64,000 bases of DNA. It comes from Trileptium ribeirensis (taxonomy: Eukaryota > Nematoda > Enoplea > Enoplida > Thoracostomopsidae). A program made the position numbers and the translations under genes. How positions within the stretch are numbered: the stretch's first letter is position 1; each line of letters begins with the position of its first letter. The notes beneath the pieces are model-generated. The model was not told the DNA's origin, searched no databases, and saw only the letters and a program-made list of their open reading frames with translations. Location: positions 62,001 through 126,000 of the forward strand of contig JASANE010011723.1 of assembly GCA_030248225.1 (NCBI GenBank), read 5' to 3'. Shown here in pieces: positions 52,341 through 64,000 of the stretch.

Positions 52341-52991
52341 AATGCTAGCTTTGGTTAACCAGTGCCCCTCAGCTAGATGATGATGATGACTTTCTTATCG
52401 AAATGCTATAAATGAGACAAACTGTGACACTGCTCGCACAGTTTCAATAAATACATTTCATTACCAAGCATGTAGTTTCTGGTTGCGTTGCACATATGCT
52501 ACTTTACTCCAATGTAGACTGACTGACAAAGTTTACAAGCGCACTGGCTCATGTTTGACGCAATTTATGTTAGCCAAGGTTACAGCTAAGTACTTCTAAA
52601 TAATCCGCACTCTGGTACAGAGTTGGACCTGTTTAATTGTAACTTACACCGCAGACTTCTGAATCGGTAAAATAGCTGCTACAAGCATCGAATTGGCTTT
52701 GTTTTGTTAACCAACTCCTGTAGGGTCAAGATGAAAAATTGCTACTGAAATTAAGTGTCCTACCTCCGTTCACTGGACAATTTGGTGAGTTAATCTTTTC
52801 TTTGTTTGTTTGCCTTGGAACTTGATCATTAAGTATATATTACATGTTTCAACCACAGATGAAGCAAAAATGCGTAAAACTTGAAACAAAATTTTAAACC
52901 GGAATTCTGGTTCCGGTATGGTTTTTGCCTTTTGCCGGAAGCGCAACCGGAACACGATTTTTGCCGGAATCGGAATTCCGGTTAGTCCCTG
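52341..52991 (+). mobile_element. hAT-like element, left-truncated copy
   Basis: Matches 47930-48565 in order and ends 'cggaattccggttagtccctg'. The left half is missing and the break abuts CR1 copy B within a few bases. No target duplication can be checked. Confidence 0.75.
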
Positions 52992-54012
52992 CTTTAAGGG
53001 TATTGGATGTTGCTGTAAACAATAGACGGTGGAAACGCATTATTTTGACCAAAACGTTCACCGCCGGAAAATTGAAGAAAATTTTTCCGTAATTGCGCTT
53101 ATATAAATCAGATGCTAGGTGTTTGGTATTTAATCAATCAGCAGGCTACATGGACATTTGTGTCACAAAATTTGTGATTAATTTCGGAAGCGTTAACTCA
53201 CTGATATCTACAGATATTCGGAAGATTGATCTATAGATATGGACATTGCGCCATGAGATCTTTAAGGAAGCCGTTTTGTCAACTCTATAGTAATGCCTTT
53301 GGCGAAGGGTGTAACTTTCACAAAAAATTTCGACTCATATCATCTGATCTAGAGACAAAATACAGCAAACGAAAACGTGTGATACATCAGGAAGCTTGGC
53401 GGAGTCGCGGAGCAAAATCATAAATTTCACCAAGGAAGCATGAACTACGTGGTTTAAAACACTGTTGTTCCAAAGGCTAATTCTGCGATATGCGACACTG
53501 CATCTGGCAGCATTTTTCTGTGAGTGAATCGCAATTTTAGCTTTAAACGATGGCCACGGAGACGATTATGGCCAGCAAGTTTAAAAAACATGTGGTAGTA
53601 ATGTCAACCTGACCATGGAAGATGTTGTATAGTAAATAAAATCAGTTCGTATTCTCCGTGTTTGACGAGAGTGAATGCCTATGTGGCGCAAGTATTCCTC
53701 ATTATGTTAATGCTAATACTACAGTCATCCTTCGAGTACATCTATGCTTTACTGATTCCACAGCAGTGACATCTCTTGAATAGGGACATCAAACGATACA
53801 TTTGTATTTCAGAATTGGGCGAACAGTCGATTTATACAGGGTGCGCCTGACCGAAATTGCTCGCCAAACAACAGTTCGACGTATAGACCCGAATACACCT
53901 TCAGCTTGTTGGACGACATCAAACCAGCGTATTGTAGATTTTATATCATTGGAGATTAACACGCCAAGATGTTTGCAGTTTATTGGCCAGGAATTTTAGA
54001 ATTTGCTAGTGC

Positions 54013-54553
54013 ACGACTAAACATAACTTGCGCCAATCGACTATCCTATTTTGTAATAGCCGATAGCGAATCGCAAACCGTTGTTATGAAACAAAAGCCA
54101 AAACTTCACCGGTTTTCGATAGCAGAAAGTTGGCAAAATCAGAAATAAGCACCTAAAATTACACCTTATGTTCTAACAGATTTTGACGATTTTGAATTTG
54201 CAGTGAAAACTGTTATCTAATGCCTGCCAGCTTTTGACGTGTATTTGTCGCTGTTCGCGAACAAATTTAACGTAATAGCGACGTCACAAATTATTCCGTA
54301 CTTTGGTTTAACTTGCAGTGTTCTCGAACAAAGTCATAGAATCCAGATCCAGTAGATTTTCATTCGCAACAAATTTGGTAATTTTGGTTGAATTTTCGTG
54401 AACACAAATTTGCTGGATTACTATCGCAAAGTTGTGTGTTCGCGAATAGTTTTACGCCGGATTACGGTTTATTAAAAACGTTTGGTAACAGATTTTTAAC
54501 CGAAATAGCAAAATAGGATTATTGGTGGGCGTGGGTTAAGTTTACTGTCGCAT
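54013..54553. mobile_element. 545-bp MITE family, copy 2 (inside CR1 copy A)
   Basis: Matches 40137-40681: 'ctattttgtaata.ccgatagcgaatc', 'atggcgaaatcagaaa' / 'ttggcaaaatcagaaat', 'gttatctaatgcct' and a 'gggttaagttta' end. It splits LINE RT sequence, so it inserted after the LINE. Confidence 0.75.
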
Positions 54554-55712
54554 AGGTAATATATATGGTGCACAAGTATTCTGTATCTAAAGTGGAGGGT
54601 AGCACATATGTCCACATTGCACCCAATCCCCCAAGATACAGAGCATTCAAGGATAGAGTTTAAATCATGCTGCATTTTCTCCAGACTCATGGCGATTGTA
54701 ATCTTGTTACGAGCATCAATGCTTCGTAAAATCTTGATGAAAGCGGCGAATTCACATAAAGAACTGGTCCAAAGCAGGTCACTGTCGTTCACATGTGTAA
54801 TGCAGAAAACAGCACGGACCAAACGAACTATCCGGTGGAAGTCCTTTTAGAACAATAATTTAGCTAAACAAAACATTGTTGACAGACACAGACACATGTA
54901 CCAGCGATGTGCTACACAGTCGAGATCTTATTTGAAATGCAGGTTTATCACATCAACAGCATCGCTGGAGTTTAATGATCTATCGACGAAATACAATAGC
55001 TGCAGTTCTCAAGATCGGCCAGGGAAAAAGCTGAATTGAGACTTCACAAATATATTTTTGGTGATTCCGTAGCTCAGTAAGGTGTAGGCAATAATTGATT
55101 CCATAATTTTCAGACGCAGATAATTGTACTGATTGGTCGAAAACTGCCAACTTCATGGATTAAACCTTTCTTATGTATTGCGCATACGTGTGCGAACTTT
55201 GTGCCGCTTGGAACAACTGTGCTGTCAAACACGAAGTATAGAAGTTTACAAGAATCGAATATGGGAGACGTGTGCAATTTTGCAAAACGATGCACGAGAT
55301 ACCGTCGGGGTCCGGAGCACCATATGGCTTCATTCTTGGAACAGCATGAGAAATACAGCGTCCATTGAAGTCAACTAAAATATGGAAGACATTGAGAATC
55401 TGAAAAATGTGGCACTAAATCTTCCACCGTGTAAACCCATGCAAAAAAACTGCTAGAATTGTGGCGCATCTGTAATAGAACGTTGTGTGACTTATTCACG
55501 ATAGGCTGAAGGCTAGTCGCGAACCTGAACTTGACAGTAAAATGTAACTCTTACCAAGACCCTCAATAATTTTCAACATGTGACACAAGGCACGGCTCAT
55601 TGGAAAATACCAAATGAAGCGTGTTATCACATGTGAGTTTAAGATGGTGCTGTGTTAATCATGCCTCCCGTATTGCGTCCATAAATAGATCAGCCACAGC
55701 AGGCCATGTAAA

Positions 55713-56072
55713 TTATGTTCCAAAAATATCTTTGAAATTGAAATCGCTCACCAGCAGCACACGGGAATACCCGATGTTAGTCATGGAGCGAATCGTATTA
55801 AACAAAAATTTATTCGTTTTAGGTAAATTTGATTCTGGGCGATATGCAACAACTACCAAAGCAACAAAATTCGTTGCAGCTTGCGGTGGGCAATGTATTG
55901 CCAAAAGTGGCGTGCAAAGTGTTATATATAGCAAAGTTGCACCTCCGTGTCGGCCTGGTTTACGGTTGCCACAAAACAGCGTGTACGTCGATAAAGACAG
56001 CACACCGTCCTGTATTTTGTTCCAGTTCGACTCCGTAATTTCAACAATATTCGGAAAATCGTTGAACCGCAC
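55713..56072 (-). pseudogene. LINE endonuclease domain (copy A)
   Basis: 120-codon open frame. 'GRHGGATLLYI', 'VVVAYRPESNLP' and 'LLVSDFNFKDI' correspond to the GG-LLY, Y-RP and GDFN motifs of APE-type LINE endonucleases. The Gly of GDFN is Ser here, so it is probably inactive. Confidence 0.75.
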
Positions 56073-57450
56073 ATAACCATCAATTCATGAATTTTATCTA
56101 CAATATCTCTGGCGTTAAATAATGGTACCTTAATAAGTCTTGAATAGTGTTGTACTGGGGGCGGGGTTAGCTTACCGGGGCCGGGACCAGGGATAGCCGA
56201 AAAGTGCTATGTGTTCGATTTTCCAGTGCATATAGAGCATATATACCACATATACATACATACAGACAGGGGGTGGGAGGGACTAAAATCTCCCTTGGGA
56301 ATCCCTTGAAGTTGACGTTGAAATAAACGTTGTATAACAGCTTAAAAATTCTTGCAACAATTAACACCAGCTTGGGTATTCGGTTTCTACTAATTTTGTA
56401 CCAAAAAATATTTTTTCTGAAACAGTAGCCCCGGCACCTAATTTTACCTTTACCGATGCCGGCGCTTCGACGTTGCCCTGGTCCGAGACTAAATTTGCTA
56501 AGCCCCGGTACATATCTAGTCTTGAATTAGATGATACAAAACAGTCAGATGAGATTGTTGTGATAAAAAAGTGTCATTGCGTTATTTTTATAAAGCGGTG
56601 GTATTTGTTGAAATGGACTGAAAAGTAGCGTTTCTTTGATTAAATCAAACATTACTGTTATTAAATATTATTAGTTGTGGTCTGCTCCAGTGGTGTTCCT
56701 GCCTCTGGCAGCTCTTAAAGTGCCTTAACGGGTCATGCCATATTTTCATTCGAATAACGGAATTATTGATAGCTCGCATTGCTCCAACGAATTTTTTGTT
56801 TGCGCAGTTGCATCTGAGAAAGATTAGATTTGAGATACACATTTTTGAAAGTTGGTTTACTTCGCAAACTTGCAGCCCGAAAGTGCGGTAGATTTTACTT
56901 CAAAAGATATCATACGAACTTGTGATTCGACGATTTCTGCCATCTCTGTAGCCACTCCCACTTACAGGGATGAAACTAAATTCATTTCAGCGCCAATCGC
57001 CTTGAGTAATTGAGGTAGAGCCTGAGCGTCAGCAGTCAAATTTGCTTTCCCGGGCATGGCGGTAATCATCAGATTTCGTTCTCGTCCATGCTGGTCAGAA
57101 ATTTTATCAATCACTCTCACGTTGGAGGTATGAAATATCCCAGTGGCTGATGAATTTTTTCTGCTAGCTTCAAGAGTGGTGATTTGTTTCTCATGCATGC
57201 GTCATGTATCATGCAGATTATCTCTTGGGACTTTACGGGAGAAGGTATTTCAGTTTGAGCAAAGCCATGCAATCTGCATCCTGTTTTTTATTTTTGTGAG
57301 TAACGCTTTCGAAACATCAGCACACTTGAAGTAAAATGTACTGTTATAAGTGCCTACCCAAGCGGGTACCGTTAGCTGCCACAAAAAGTGCCAAAGTTTC
57401 GATCTGTGCCAGGCATCTGCATCCCCCACCAGGAAAAACACAAACATTTA

Positions 57451-59630
57451 GTTTAAGTTTCACTGCGATTGCTCACCACCAAATGATTGTACGAAGTGGT
57501 CACTCAAAGATAGATATTTTACACTCATCCAGACTACCTCCGGCCCAGAAAGATTGTGCAAGGGTCTGTCCCCCAAAAACCGCAAAATGTCCTTCCAGAA
57601 AAAATTTCTAAATCAAATATATAACTTGAGCGGGAAATAGACATATTTATCAATAATTTATCAATCCAGACGAAGATTACTCTTTAATAAAGTTTCAAAT
57701 ATTTACACTTGCAATTTTTTCAATTTTGAACTTGTTCGTGGTGATTTGGTGGAACAGAGTAAGTTGCCCTCCTTCCCCGAAAATCACTGTAAAAGAAACC
57801 GCTTTGGTCGTTAGGCCATAGTAGTAAAATCCTGTTCAAAGTAAGTACGTACATGTGTGCTAGACATGCACGGTATCTTAAATAGACTGAACAATGCGTC
57901 GCCGGCTGTATAACAGAATTTTGCTCATCCGGCGTTCCAAAACTTATAGGTTGCAGGCTCTCTTTCGCCATGTATGGCTCTCTTGTCAGTAAAATTTGAT
58001 GCATTCTAAAGCGCTGTAGCCATTTCAGAGTTCAGAACCTTAGTTTAACCATATTATTCAGAAATTCCGATTTCTCAGGGCGGGTGGTGGGCACGACATC
58101 TTGAATAGTGACCATTGTAACTTAAAAACGTAGAAATTTACATAGCACAAGGAAATATTCTAAAACTATAGCGTCTTTAAGCTATACTAGGCACCCGACT
58201 TGAAAGCTATCAGTGAACTTTCTGAAGACATTTAAATAGAAATTTAGCCTTGTTTAAGGGTAGGGGGCGTTTTGGTCAAAATAGAACTTTCAGGAGCGGT
58301 TTAATTTGTACATATCTGTCTAATATATGTATGTACTCTCCATTTTCGCATGGTACTCCACCCTTCAGACCCTTCTTAAGCCACCCATGATTACATGGTT
58401 TTTAATCTATATAATGCTTTAGTTTGTTAAAGCTGTGATTATATGATTTGGAGGTTGCTGAAAACCACGAGGTGATTCATTAGAATGTGCCTTCGAGTAT
58501 AAAGACCGCTCGCTTGTAATTATACTGGTCGCTGCACACTCGTGGTATAACTTATATTCTAGTTATTGTAAGTAAATTACTTTTTTCAAAATGTCTTCTT
58601 GAGGAATATTATTAACAAAACCATAATATATATGTTTTTGACAAACAATGTATTCACAATAATTCTATATTAAATTCTCATCATAATTAGCATCCCTGTA
58701 GGTGTTGACGATTTTGACGAAAGTCATTTTTTGATCATCACATGACTTTCAAACAATTCTTTAGTATTGAACCGCGGAATTGAATCATGGGTTTTAAGTT
58801 TGCGCACATACCCTGACCCAGTCAATTATATTATATAACTTCAGTCGTACGTTCAACGTACTTTAAGGTTTGGTCGAAAACGCAGCCGGTGATGAAAAGC
58901 TTGTGCCCATACTCAATCACGGTTTTATGTAAAATTTTAAGGCACAAGCATAGGTAACTTTGCAGGTGTTCAGATTAAAATTGTTAATTCTTGTCCGAAC
59001 ATGTTGAAACTTCTGCCTTTTTGCACGTAAAGCTTGAAAGCTGCACATGTATTTAAACGTCGACACTGTGCATGGACATGGATTTTGAGTAGCGTACGTC
59101 CTACGCAGTGCCCACCAGAGTAATAGCTGTTAATTCTCGGCTTTCGAACGAGCGACCGAGCATCAAATTGCTATTACTACAAATATATCCGTTGCTTGTT
59201 TTCGGTAAATTGTGTCTAACAGTGTAAACATTTTTAACTTATCAGTTCAGATAGTATATATGTGTACGCAATTCAGCCAGTTAGTGTTAAAATTAAATGG
59301 CCCGCGGCGTGACGTTCAGGTCGACATGGTAGGGTCTCTGGTTTGGTTGCATCAAACACTTTTGATACATTTCGAAAATCTGTTCACTGCAGGTGCAGAG
59401 CCGTGTGGTTGATGGGGTTGGATCCTCGCTTTTTCGGCAGACGAAAATATTGTCTTCTGATGCGCACGAATACAAAAATTGGCAGCATGGACAGTCAACA
59501 TCGTCACCTTGACCTAATGATAATTTATTACCCAAATTACATACTTCTACTAATATTGTAATCTATTTGCAATCTATTTTAACATGTTCTACTAATATTT
59601 GCAATCTATTTTAACGATATCACGAGTACG
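57451..59630. other. Intergenic, nothing recognised
   Basis: Short frames on both strands only. A ~29-bp direct duplication ('tttgcaatctattttaac') lies at 59563-59615 just before the plus-strand LINE. Confidence 0.45.
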
Positions 59631-59633
59631 GTT

Positions 59634-60478
59634 GTGCATTCTAGTATATCAGTTTACGCAGATGATTGTAAAATTTATCTGTCGGTCCCAAATCACAAAG
59701 TTAACAATTATTTGCAAACGGATTTGCAACATGTAGTCTCTTGGCTCAAAACGTGGGGATTGGAATTGTCGATTGAAAAAATGCTGCGTTTTACACATTG
59801 GTTCATTAAATCCTCGAAATCAACTACTAATTGAAAATTCTCAGTTACACTGTGTCACAGCGCGACTTAGGCGTAATTATACAGTCTGATCTACGATTTC
59901 ATGAGCATATCAGTCGTGAGTCGAAGAAAGCATCTCAGTTTTCTGGTTTAATATTACATAATTTTGTGTCTAAAGATGTTTCCTTGCTTATTTCATTATT
60001 TCAATGCTATGTGATTCCTAACCTAACTTTTGCATCAGAATGTTATCGTTCTTGTTATGCTATGGACATTGATATGCTTGAAAACGTACAACGGAGATTT
60101 ACTAAACGTATTCCTGATTTACATGACTTAACGTATATAGAACGGTTAAAAATACTAAAAATAGATTCTATAGAACTACTTCTTCTCAAAAAAGATCTAC
60201 TGTTAGTTTACAAAATACTAAATGGTTTAACAGTTTTGAACCCAGACCTCTTGTTTGAAATGAACGATCGTCAAACCCGGGGTCACAGTGGAAGACTTGT
60301 GGTCCCGAGATGCCGTCTTACTGTCACAAAATCTTTTTTCTCACACAGAATTTTAAATGTATGGAATGCACTTCCTGATGATCTAGTTACAGCTCCTAAT
60401 GATCAGGTTTTTAGAGCTCGCCTACAAATTCATGGACATAATCTGATTTCTTTTTTGAGGTTATGTTATACTGCTTAA
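59634..60478 (+). pseudogene. LINE reverse transcriptase, 5'-truncated (copy C)
   Basis: Starts at the catalytic region: 'SVYADDCKIYL' with YADD at 59655-59666, then 'WLKTWGLELSIEKM'. A stop and frameshift at 59830-59834 lead into a 215-codon open frame with 'QRDLGVIIQSDLRFHEHI', 'LENVQRRFTKRI', 'LTYIERLKIL', 'RGHSGRLVVPRC' and 'FSHRILNVWNALPDDLV'. Only one break, so it is fairly young. RT palm residues upstream are missing, as usual for 5'-truncated LINE copies. It differs clearly from copies A and B. Confidence 0.9.
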
Positions 60479-62095
60479 CTTTCTGTGTATAATGTGTATT
60501 TTGTATGTTTTCGTTACGTCCACTTTTCATTTTTGGGCACTTTATTTTCTGTTTAACTTGTTGTTATAACTTTCTTGAAGTAAATTTTTGTTTGTTTGAT
60601 TGTTGCTAAATCCATTTTCTAGGGAGGGGATGGGGGTGCGGAAGCCTCAGTCCCTTAAAACCATCCTAGGTCCATCCTGGTCCATTGCCATCATTCTTGT
60701 TGCCTTGGTGTATTCTTTTTATTGCTTACTGCTAATTTCGTGATAATCGCTTTTAGTAACTATACACACTTGCTGTTGTTCTGGTACGATGTAATTGCGT
60801 ATCACTAAGACTTGTAGTTCTGCTAAATGATAAAAATCACATTTTTATTATTATGAGACTGTACAATCGAACAATCTAGTAGATACATTATAGCTTATAA
60901 ATCGTAATACAACTTTATTAAAACAAGATTTATTGTTATATATATATGCCTTTTCGTTCTTTTGTTGTTGTCATTACATATCTGTATATATCTGCTTATA
61001 ACGACTGTTCCGACTACTTAGACGATACTATAATACGGGGAACAACCATTCGTTCGTTGTTGGCCTAATCCTATCGCAGACGGTAATGATCATCTTTGAT
61101 TATAACCATGATAGACCGGGTTGCGAGATTATTTTATTATTTTGGCGTGTGAAACATGAAATTTGAGAAGTTCGATGTCGGCCGGCTACTGCGAAGAGAC
61201 ACTATGCGTTCGATGCGAGCGGGATCGGTCGTGATAATTATATATAAATATATGCATATATGTGCATATTCGTGGACAGTATACCATATATTTATGTGTA
61301 TGTCCATGTGGTGCACATATTCAATATACATACAAAATACACTATAATATTCGTTCCAGGTGTTGGATTTGGTGTGGTGTGTTCTTTATTTCTAGTCTTT
61401 ATTGTTTGGAATAAATGAGATATACATTATTCTGCCGTGTTTGGCTGGTTAAATACAGTACTCGCTAGAAGTGACCATTGCTCGCTCGCTGCTCGAAACG
61501 TTTTATAATACTACTCGCTCTCTCAAAAGGCGACAGTCATTTCTGGCAAAGACTGTAAATTTCAGTTTATTTTCAGCGATATGGCTTGCTTTTACTGCTG
61601 TACCATCTGATTGTTCCGCATTATTAATTATGAATGTGACTGGTATTAATTCATTTTCGTTTGCAAGTTGTTAATGTATTTGATCATTATTGGCTACGCA
61701 TGTTGTAAAGCATTCCATCTGTCTAATGCCAACAACATGCTGATTATTGTAAACGAAAAATACAATATTGTAAGGCTTAGTATCACATTATTGTTACAGC
61801 AGCTATTGTGTTCCTTCAATTATGAACCTAGCGTTGCGTACATAAAAGGCGTTTCTGGCAGTGTTTTTACCTATTCCTTTGCTTTTCATATTGTTACAAC
61901 AGCTACGTATATAATGAGCATATTCTTTACAGTGGTTAACGGCTTGTTTACCTGTTCAATTGAACGTCTTCGTTGTTTGTTATACACACGTAATATATGA
62001 ATATATAGCTAAGCCGCACCCTATGCTAAGATCTACACATGAGCTTTATACCAGACGTAAAATAGACGATAGATTATAAGATGGGACATAAAAGC
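60479..62095. other. LINE 3' flank and intergenic
   Basis: The first ~120 bases may be the 3' UTR of LINE copy C. Beyond that there is no gene: an alternating 'atatatgcatatatgtgcat' patch near 61240-61270 and a 110-codon AT-rich frame (61668-62000) that I do not trust. Confidence 0.45.
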
Positions 62096-62418
62096 CTGAT
62101 TAAATCATGACCTTCTTCAGTACCCCAAGTCCATGTTCAATATCCTATACTACCCTTCGCGTAACCTGATATTCTTAAAAAAGTTGAAATTATATCCGTC
62201 TCCTCGAATGCCTCTGCTCCAAAGAATTTATTTTTAAAGTTCTTCAAATTCGTACAGATCAATATGAAATGCTTTGCAGTTTGTGACTCATGTCCACAGT
62301 ATTGTCATAGGTCATTGGCTGGTAAACCTTTTCTCAGTAGGTGAGACTTAAACATCAAGTCATCTGTCAAATTCACAATTCTTATATGGTCTTTATTTAA
62401 CTTCATATTTGATCTGAG

Positions 62419-62486
62419 CTTATTGGGTCTGCACAAGAACCATGTCATCTATCTTATTGGGTTTGCACAAGAACCACGTCATCTAT
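62419..62486 (+). repeat. 34-bp tandem duplication
   Basis: 'cttattgggtctgcacaag' and following bases are repeated once, head to tail, with two mismatches. Confidence 0.9.
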
Positions 62487-63119
62487 CTTCAATTATATAC
62501 TGCCATTAGCACATATGTTATATGCTGCTGGCTTTTCTAAAGTGGCGGTTGGGGGTCTTTTGGGAATTTTTTGGTTCTGTCTGACAAAATTTTTGGCTTC
62601 TCCCCGTTAAAAACGCGTCCCAGATGACATTTTTTTACAAAAATTCTTTTCAGATGTGAAAAATATGAGAAATTTCAACAAAAATTATTTTAAACGTTGA
62701 GTTGCTTTTAACCTCAACAAAGACTTTTTGCACTGTTTCTGAACCTATCTATTAACAATTTTAGTGTTTTTGGCTAGAAAATATTAAATTTTCAAAATCT
62801 ATATATTTCGACCACCAATTAAAACCAGGGAGTCTCCCAGGTCATGCCCCCTGGCAAAATTGGGCGCCCCCAATTTGCGAACCAGAGCCCACCCGGGTTC
62901 ATTTGCCGTGACAAAATTTTCAGCATGCATTCATGTTGCAACCGCAGACACACTGATATACGGTTCTTGGCCCAAATTCAATATACGGTATTAGACGTGT
63001 GTCTAGCTACTTCGTCTACTATCATATTTCCTTTTACTCCACATAGGCGTTTAACCCATCTCAGAGTAACCATGTTATTTCGGTAGAACCTTGTTTAGTC
63101 GCTTAACACACCCCAGAGT

Positions 63120-63501
63120 CAAGGACGTAGCCAGAGGGGGGGGCTGCGGGGGTCGTAACTCACCTCCATTTTGGTTCTACCCCAAACAAAATTTTTTTGA
63201 GTGATTCCGATTGAAAATTATGTCGAAAATTGCCCTAAACCTAGTCTCTCTCGGACTAGAAAACAATTACTTTCAACCGCATTTTTGACCAAACTTCACA
63301 TTTTTGTATAAAATTCGCTATTTTGGCAACAGTTGCATTTTTACTTGTTTATGGCGTACTTAAAATACCAATGCTGGAAACCGCTTTCACATTTGTGAGC
63401 GTGACCCCTCCTTTCTGAGCGCGACGCCCGCGGACCCCCCTTTAGGCACCCACTATGGGCCGCGACCTCCCTCCCTTTTAAAATTCCTGGCTACGCCCTT
63501 G
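63120..63501. mobile_element. hAT-like MITE, 382 bp, with perfect 8-bp target duplication
   Basis: Ends 'caaggacgtagccagag' and 'cctggctacgcccttg' are inverted repeats with two mismatches. Flanked by CCCAGAGT at 63112-63119 and 63502-63509. No coding capacity. It cuts the RNase H domain of LINE copy D. The CAAGG-CGTAGCCAG ends differ from the CAGGG family, so this is a separate family. Confidence 0.92.
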
Positions 63502-64000
63502 CCCAGAGTGCATGGAATCTTAACCTATATTTTCTCAAGAGCTACCAGCACTGCTTTGCTATCACTATGTATACCTATCTTTTTGTTCTTAAATTTGAAA
63601 TCATAGTTATATGATCGTGGTATATCCTTCTATTGCCAAGACCATTTTTTGAAATACAGTAGTTATATTATCAAGAGGCATCGATTCGCTTACTCTTACG
63701 AGTATAAATACCAGCAATAGCTTAAGATTAAGTCGGAAGGCTGGCGAAGTCGAACTCCACCTTGCCAAACTATTTTTCTTTCACGATGTTATGCTTCTCA
63801 GATTGATGTAGGCCGTTTTGTGTATGTTCAGCGTCCACAATGAAATGATGGCTGCATGAAATATGACATTTTTAATAATGTTAGTGGCTTGTTTGGTAGG
63901 AAGCCCCAAGGATTTCAGTTTATGACAACAAAAGACAATGCAAAGGTGCCAAATAGGCGTCAAGTAAACAAAAATTGTTTTTGTCTAGCAGTGTCGTGGA

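Larger units (their letters stand above)
53440..57450 (-). pseudogene. CR1-like LINE, near full length (copy A)
   Basis: Minus-strand order: ORF1-like segment 57447-56962 (a 'RNLMITAMPGKANLTADAQ' stretch resembling LINE ORF1 proteins), endonuclease 56072-55713 ('GRHGGATLLY', 'VVAYRPES', 'LLVSDFNF'), RT entry 55295-55110 ('VPSGTKFAHVCAIHKKG', 'GSFRPIS'), RT middle 54822-54600, RT C-terminal side 54005-53800 ('CKHLGVLI', 'LYKSTVRPILKY') and tail 53640-53440 ('RGHRLKLKLRF'). The catalytic YADD is not intact. A 541-bp MITE interrupts it at 54013-54553. Many stops and frameshifts. Confidence 0.78.
62100..63960 (-). pseudogene. LINE with RNase H domain, decayed (copy D)
   Basis: On the minus strand from 63720: 'ITTVFQKMVLAIEG', then 'KIGIHSDSKAVLVALEKI' (63525-63600), and, past an inserted MITE, 'NMVTLRWVKRLCGVKGNMIVDEVARHT' in part (62990-63085). 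These are the VFQAE, SDS and WVPGHSGV-GNE-AD motifs of LINE-borne RNase H. Further on (62222-62350), 'SHLLRKGLPAND' and 'CGHESQTAKHFILIC' resemble the terminal Cys/His finger. RT would lie to the right of the window. I- or R1-like clade; multiple stops. Confidence 0.78.

Noticed and set aside
61137..61347. 63-64 codon ORFs on both strands near 61.2 kb
   Set aside because: They arise from an alternating atat/gcat patch that is self-complementary. No coding evidence.

Overview
The window is eukaryotic and almost certainly from an invertebrate animal. It shows GT-AG introns, a split coding sequence for the C-terminal part of DNA topoisomerase II, and a load of decayed animal-type transposable elements: hAT- and piggyBac-like MITEs, CR1-like and RNase-H-bearing LINEs, Ty3/gypsy and BEL/Pao remnants, and tRNA-derived SINE heads. 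There are no operons or bacterial genes. I cannot assign a phylum from sequence alone.

Region 1 to 22427 (+) holds the 3' end of one host gene, topoisomerase II (top2). I reconstructed eight exons by hand: 1-207, 4572-4695, 5297-5607, 8494-8665, 9117-9232, 10721-10835, 15646-15696 and 22126-22427. All junctions are GT-AG with matching phase and give 465 codons plus a stop. The encoded part is the disordered, Lys/Ser/Asp-rich C-terminal domain; the ATPase and DNA-gate domains lie upstream of the window. The introns are stuffed with repeats: two hAT-like MITEs, a ~350-bp repeat family that is tandem in intron 6 and inverted in intron 1, an AT-rich tandem array, and two orphan ORFs in intron 7.

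Region 22.4 to 33 kb is intergenic: SINE heads, a BEL/Pao pol remnant, two blocks of an 84-bp satellite (28.86-29.12 and 31.89-32.96 kb) and a 265-bp piggyBac-like MITE that carries a tRNA-like Pol III promoter.

Region 32951 to 40081 is the most striking structure: a 7.1-kb fold-back element with ~2.6-kb terminal inverted repeats around a 1.9-kb core. Each arm contains, in mirror order, an array of short palindromes, a 24-bp tandem repeat, a nested hAT MITE, a SINE-like piece and a degraded ORF. The core has a small acidic ORF and a ~260-bp direct duplication.

Region 40 to 64 kb is a mosaic of nested dead elements: a 545-bp MITE family (two copies), a ~32-bp minisatellite, a repeat pair split by a hAT MITE with a perfect 8-bp target-site duplication, a scrambled gypsy pol with duplicated linker, two CR1-like LINEs on the minus strand (one nearly full length), a third LINE on the plus strand, and at the right edge a LINE with an RNase H domain interrupted by another hAT-like MITE with a perfect 8-bp duplication. 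I saw no second host gene. All assignments come from reading the sequence; no database search was possible.
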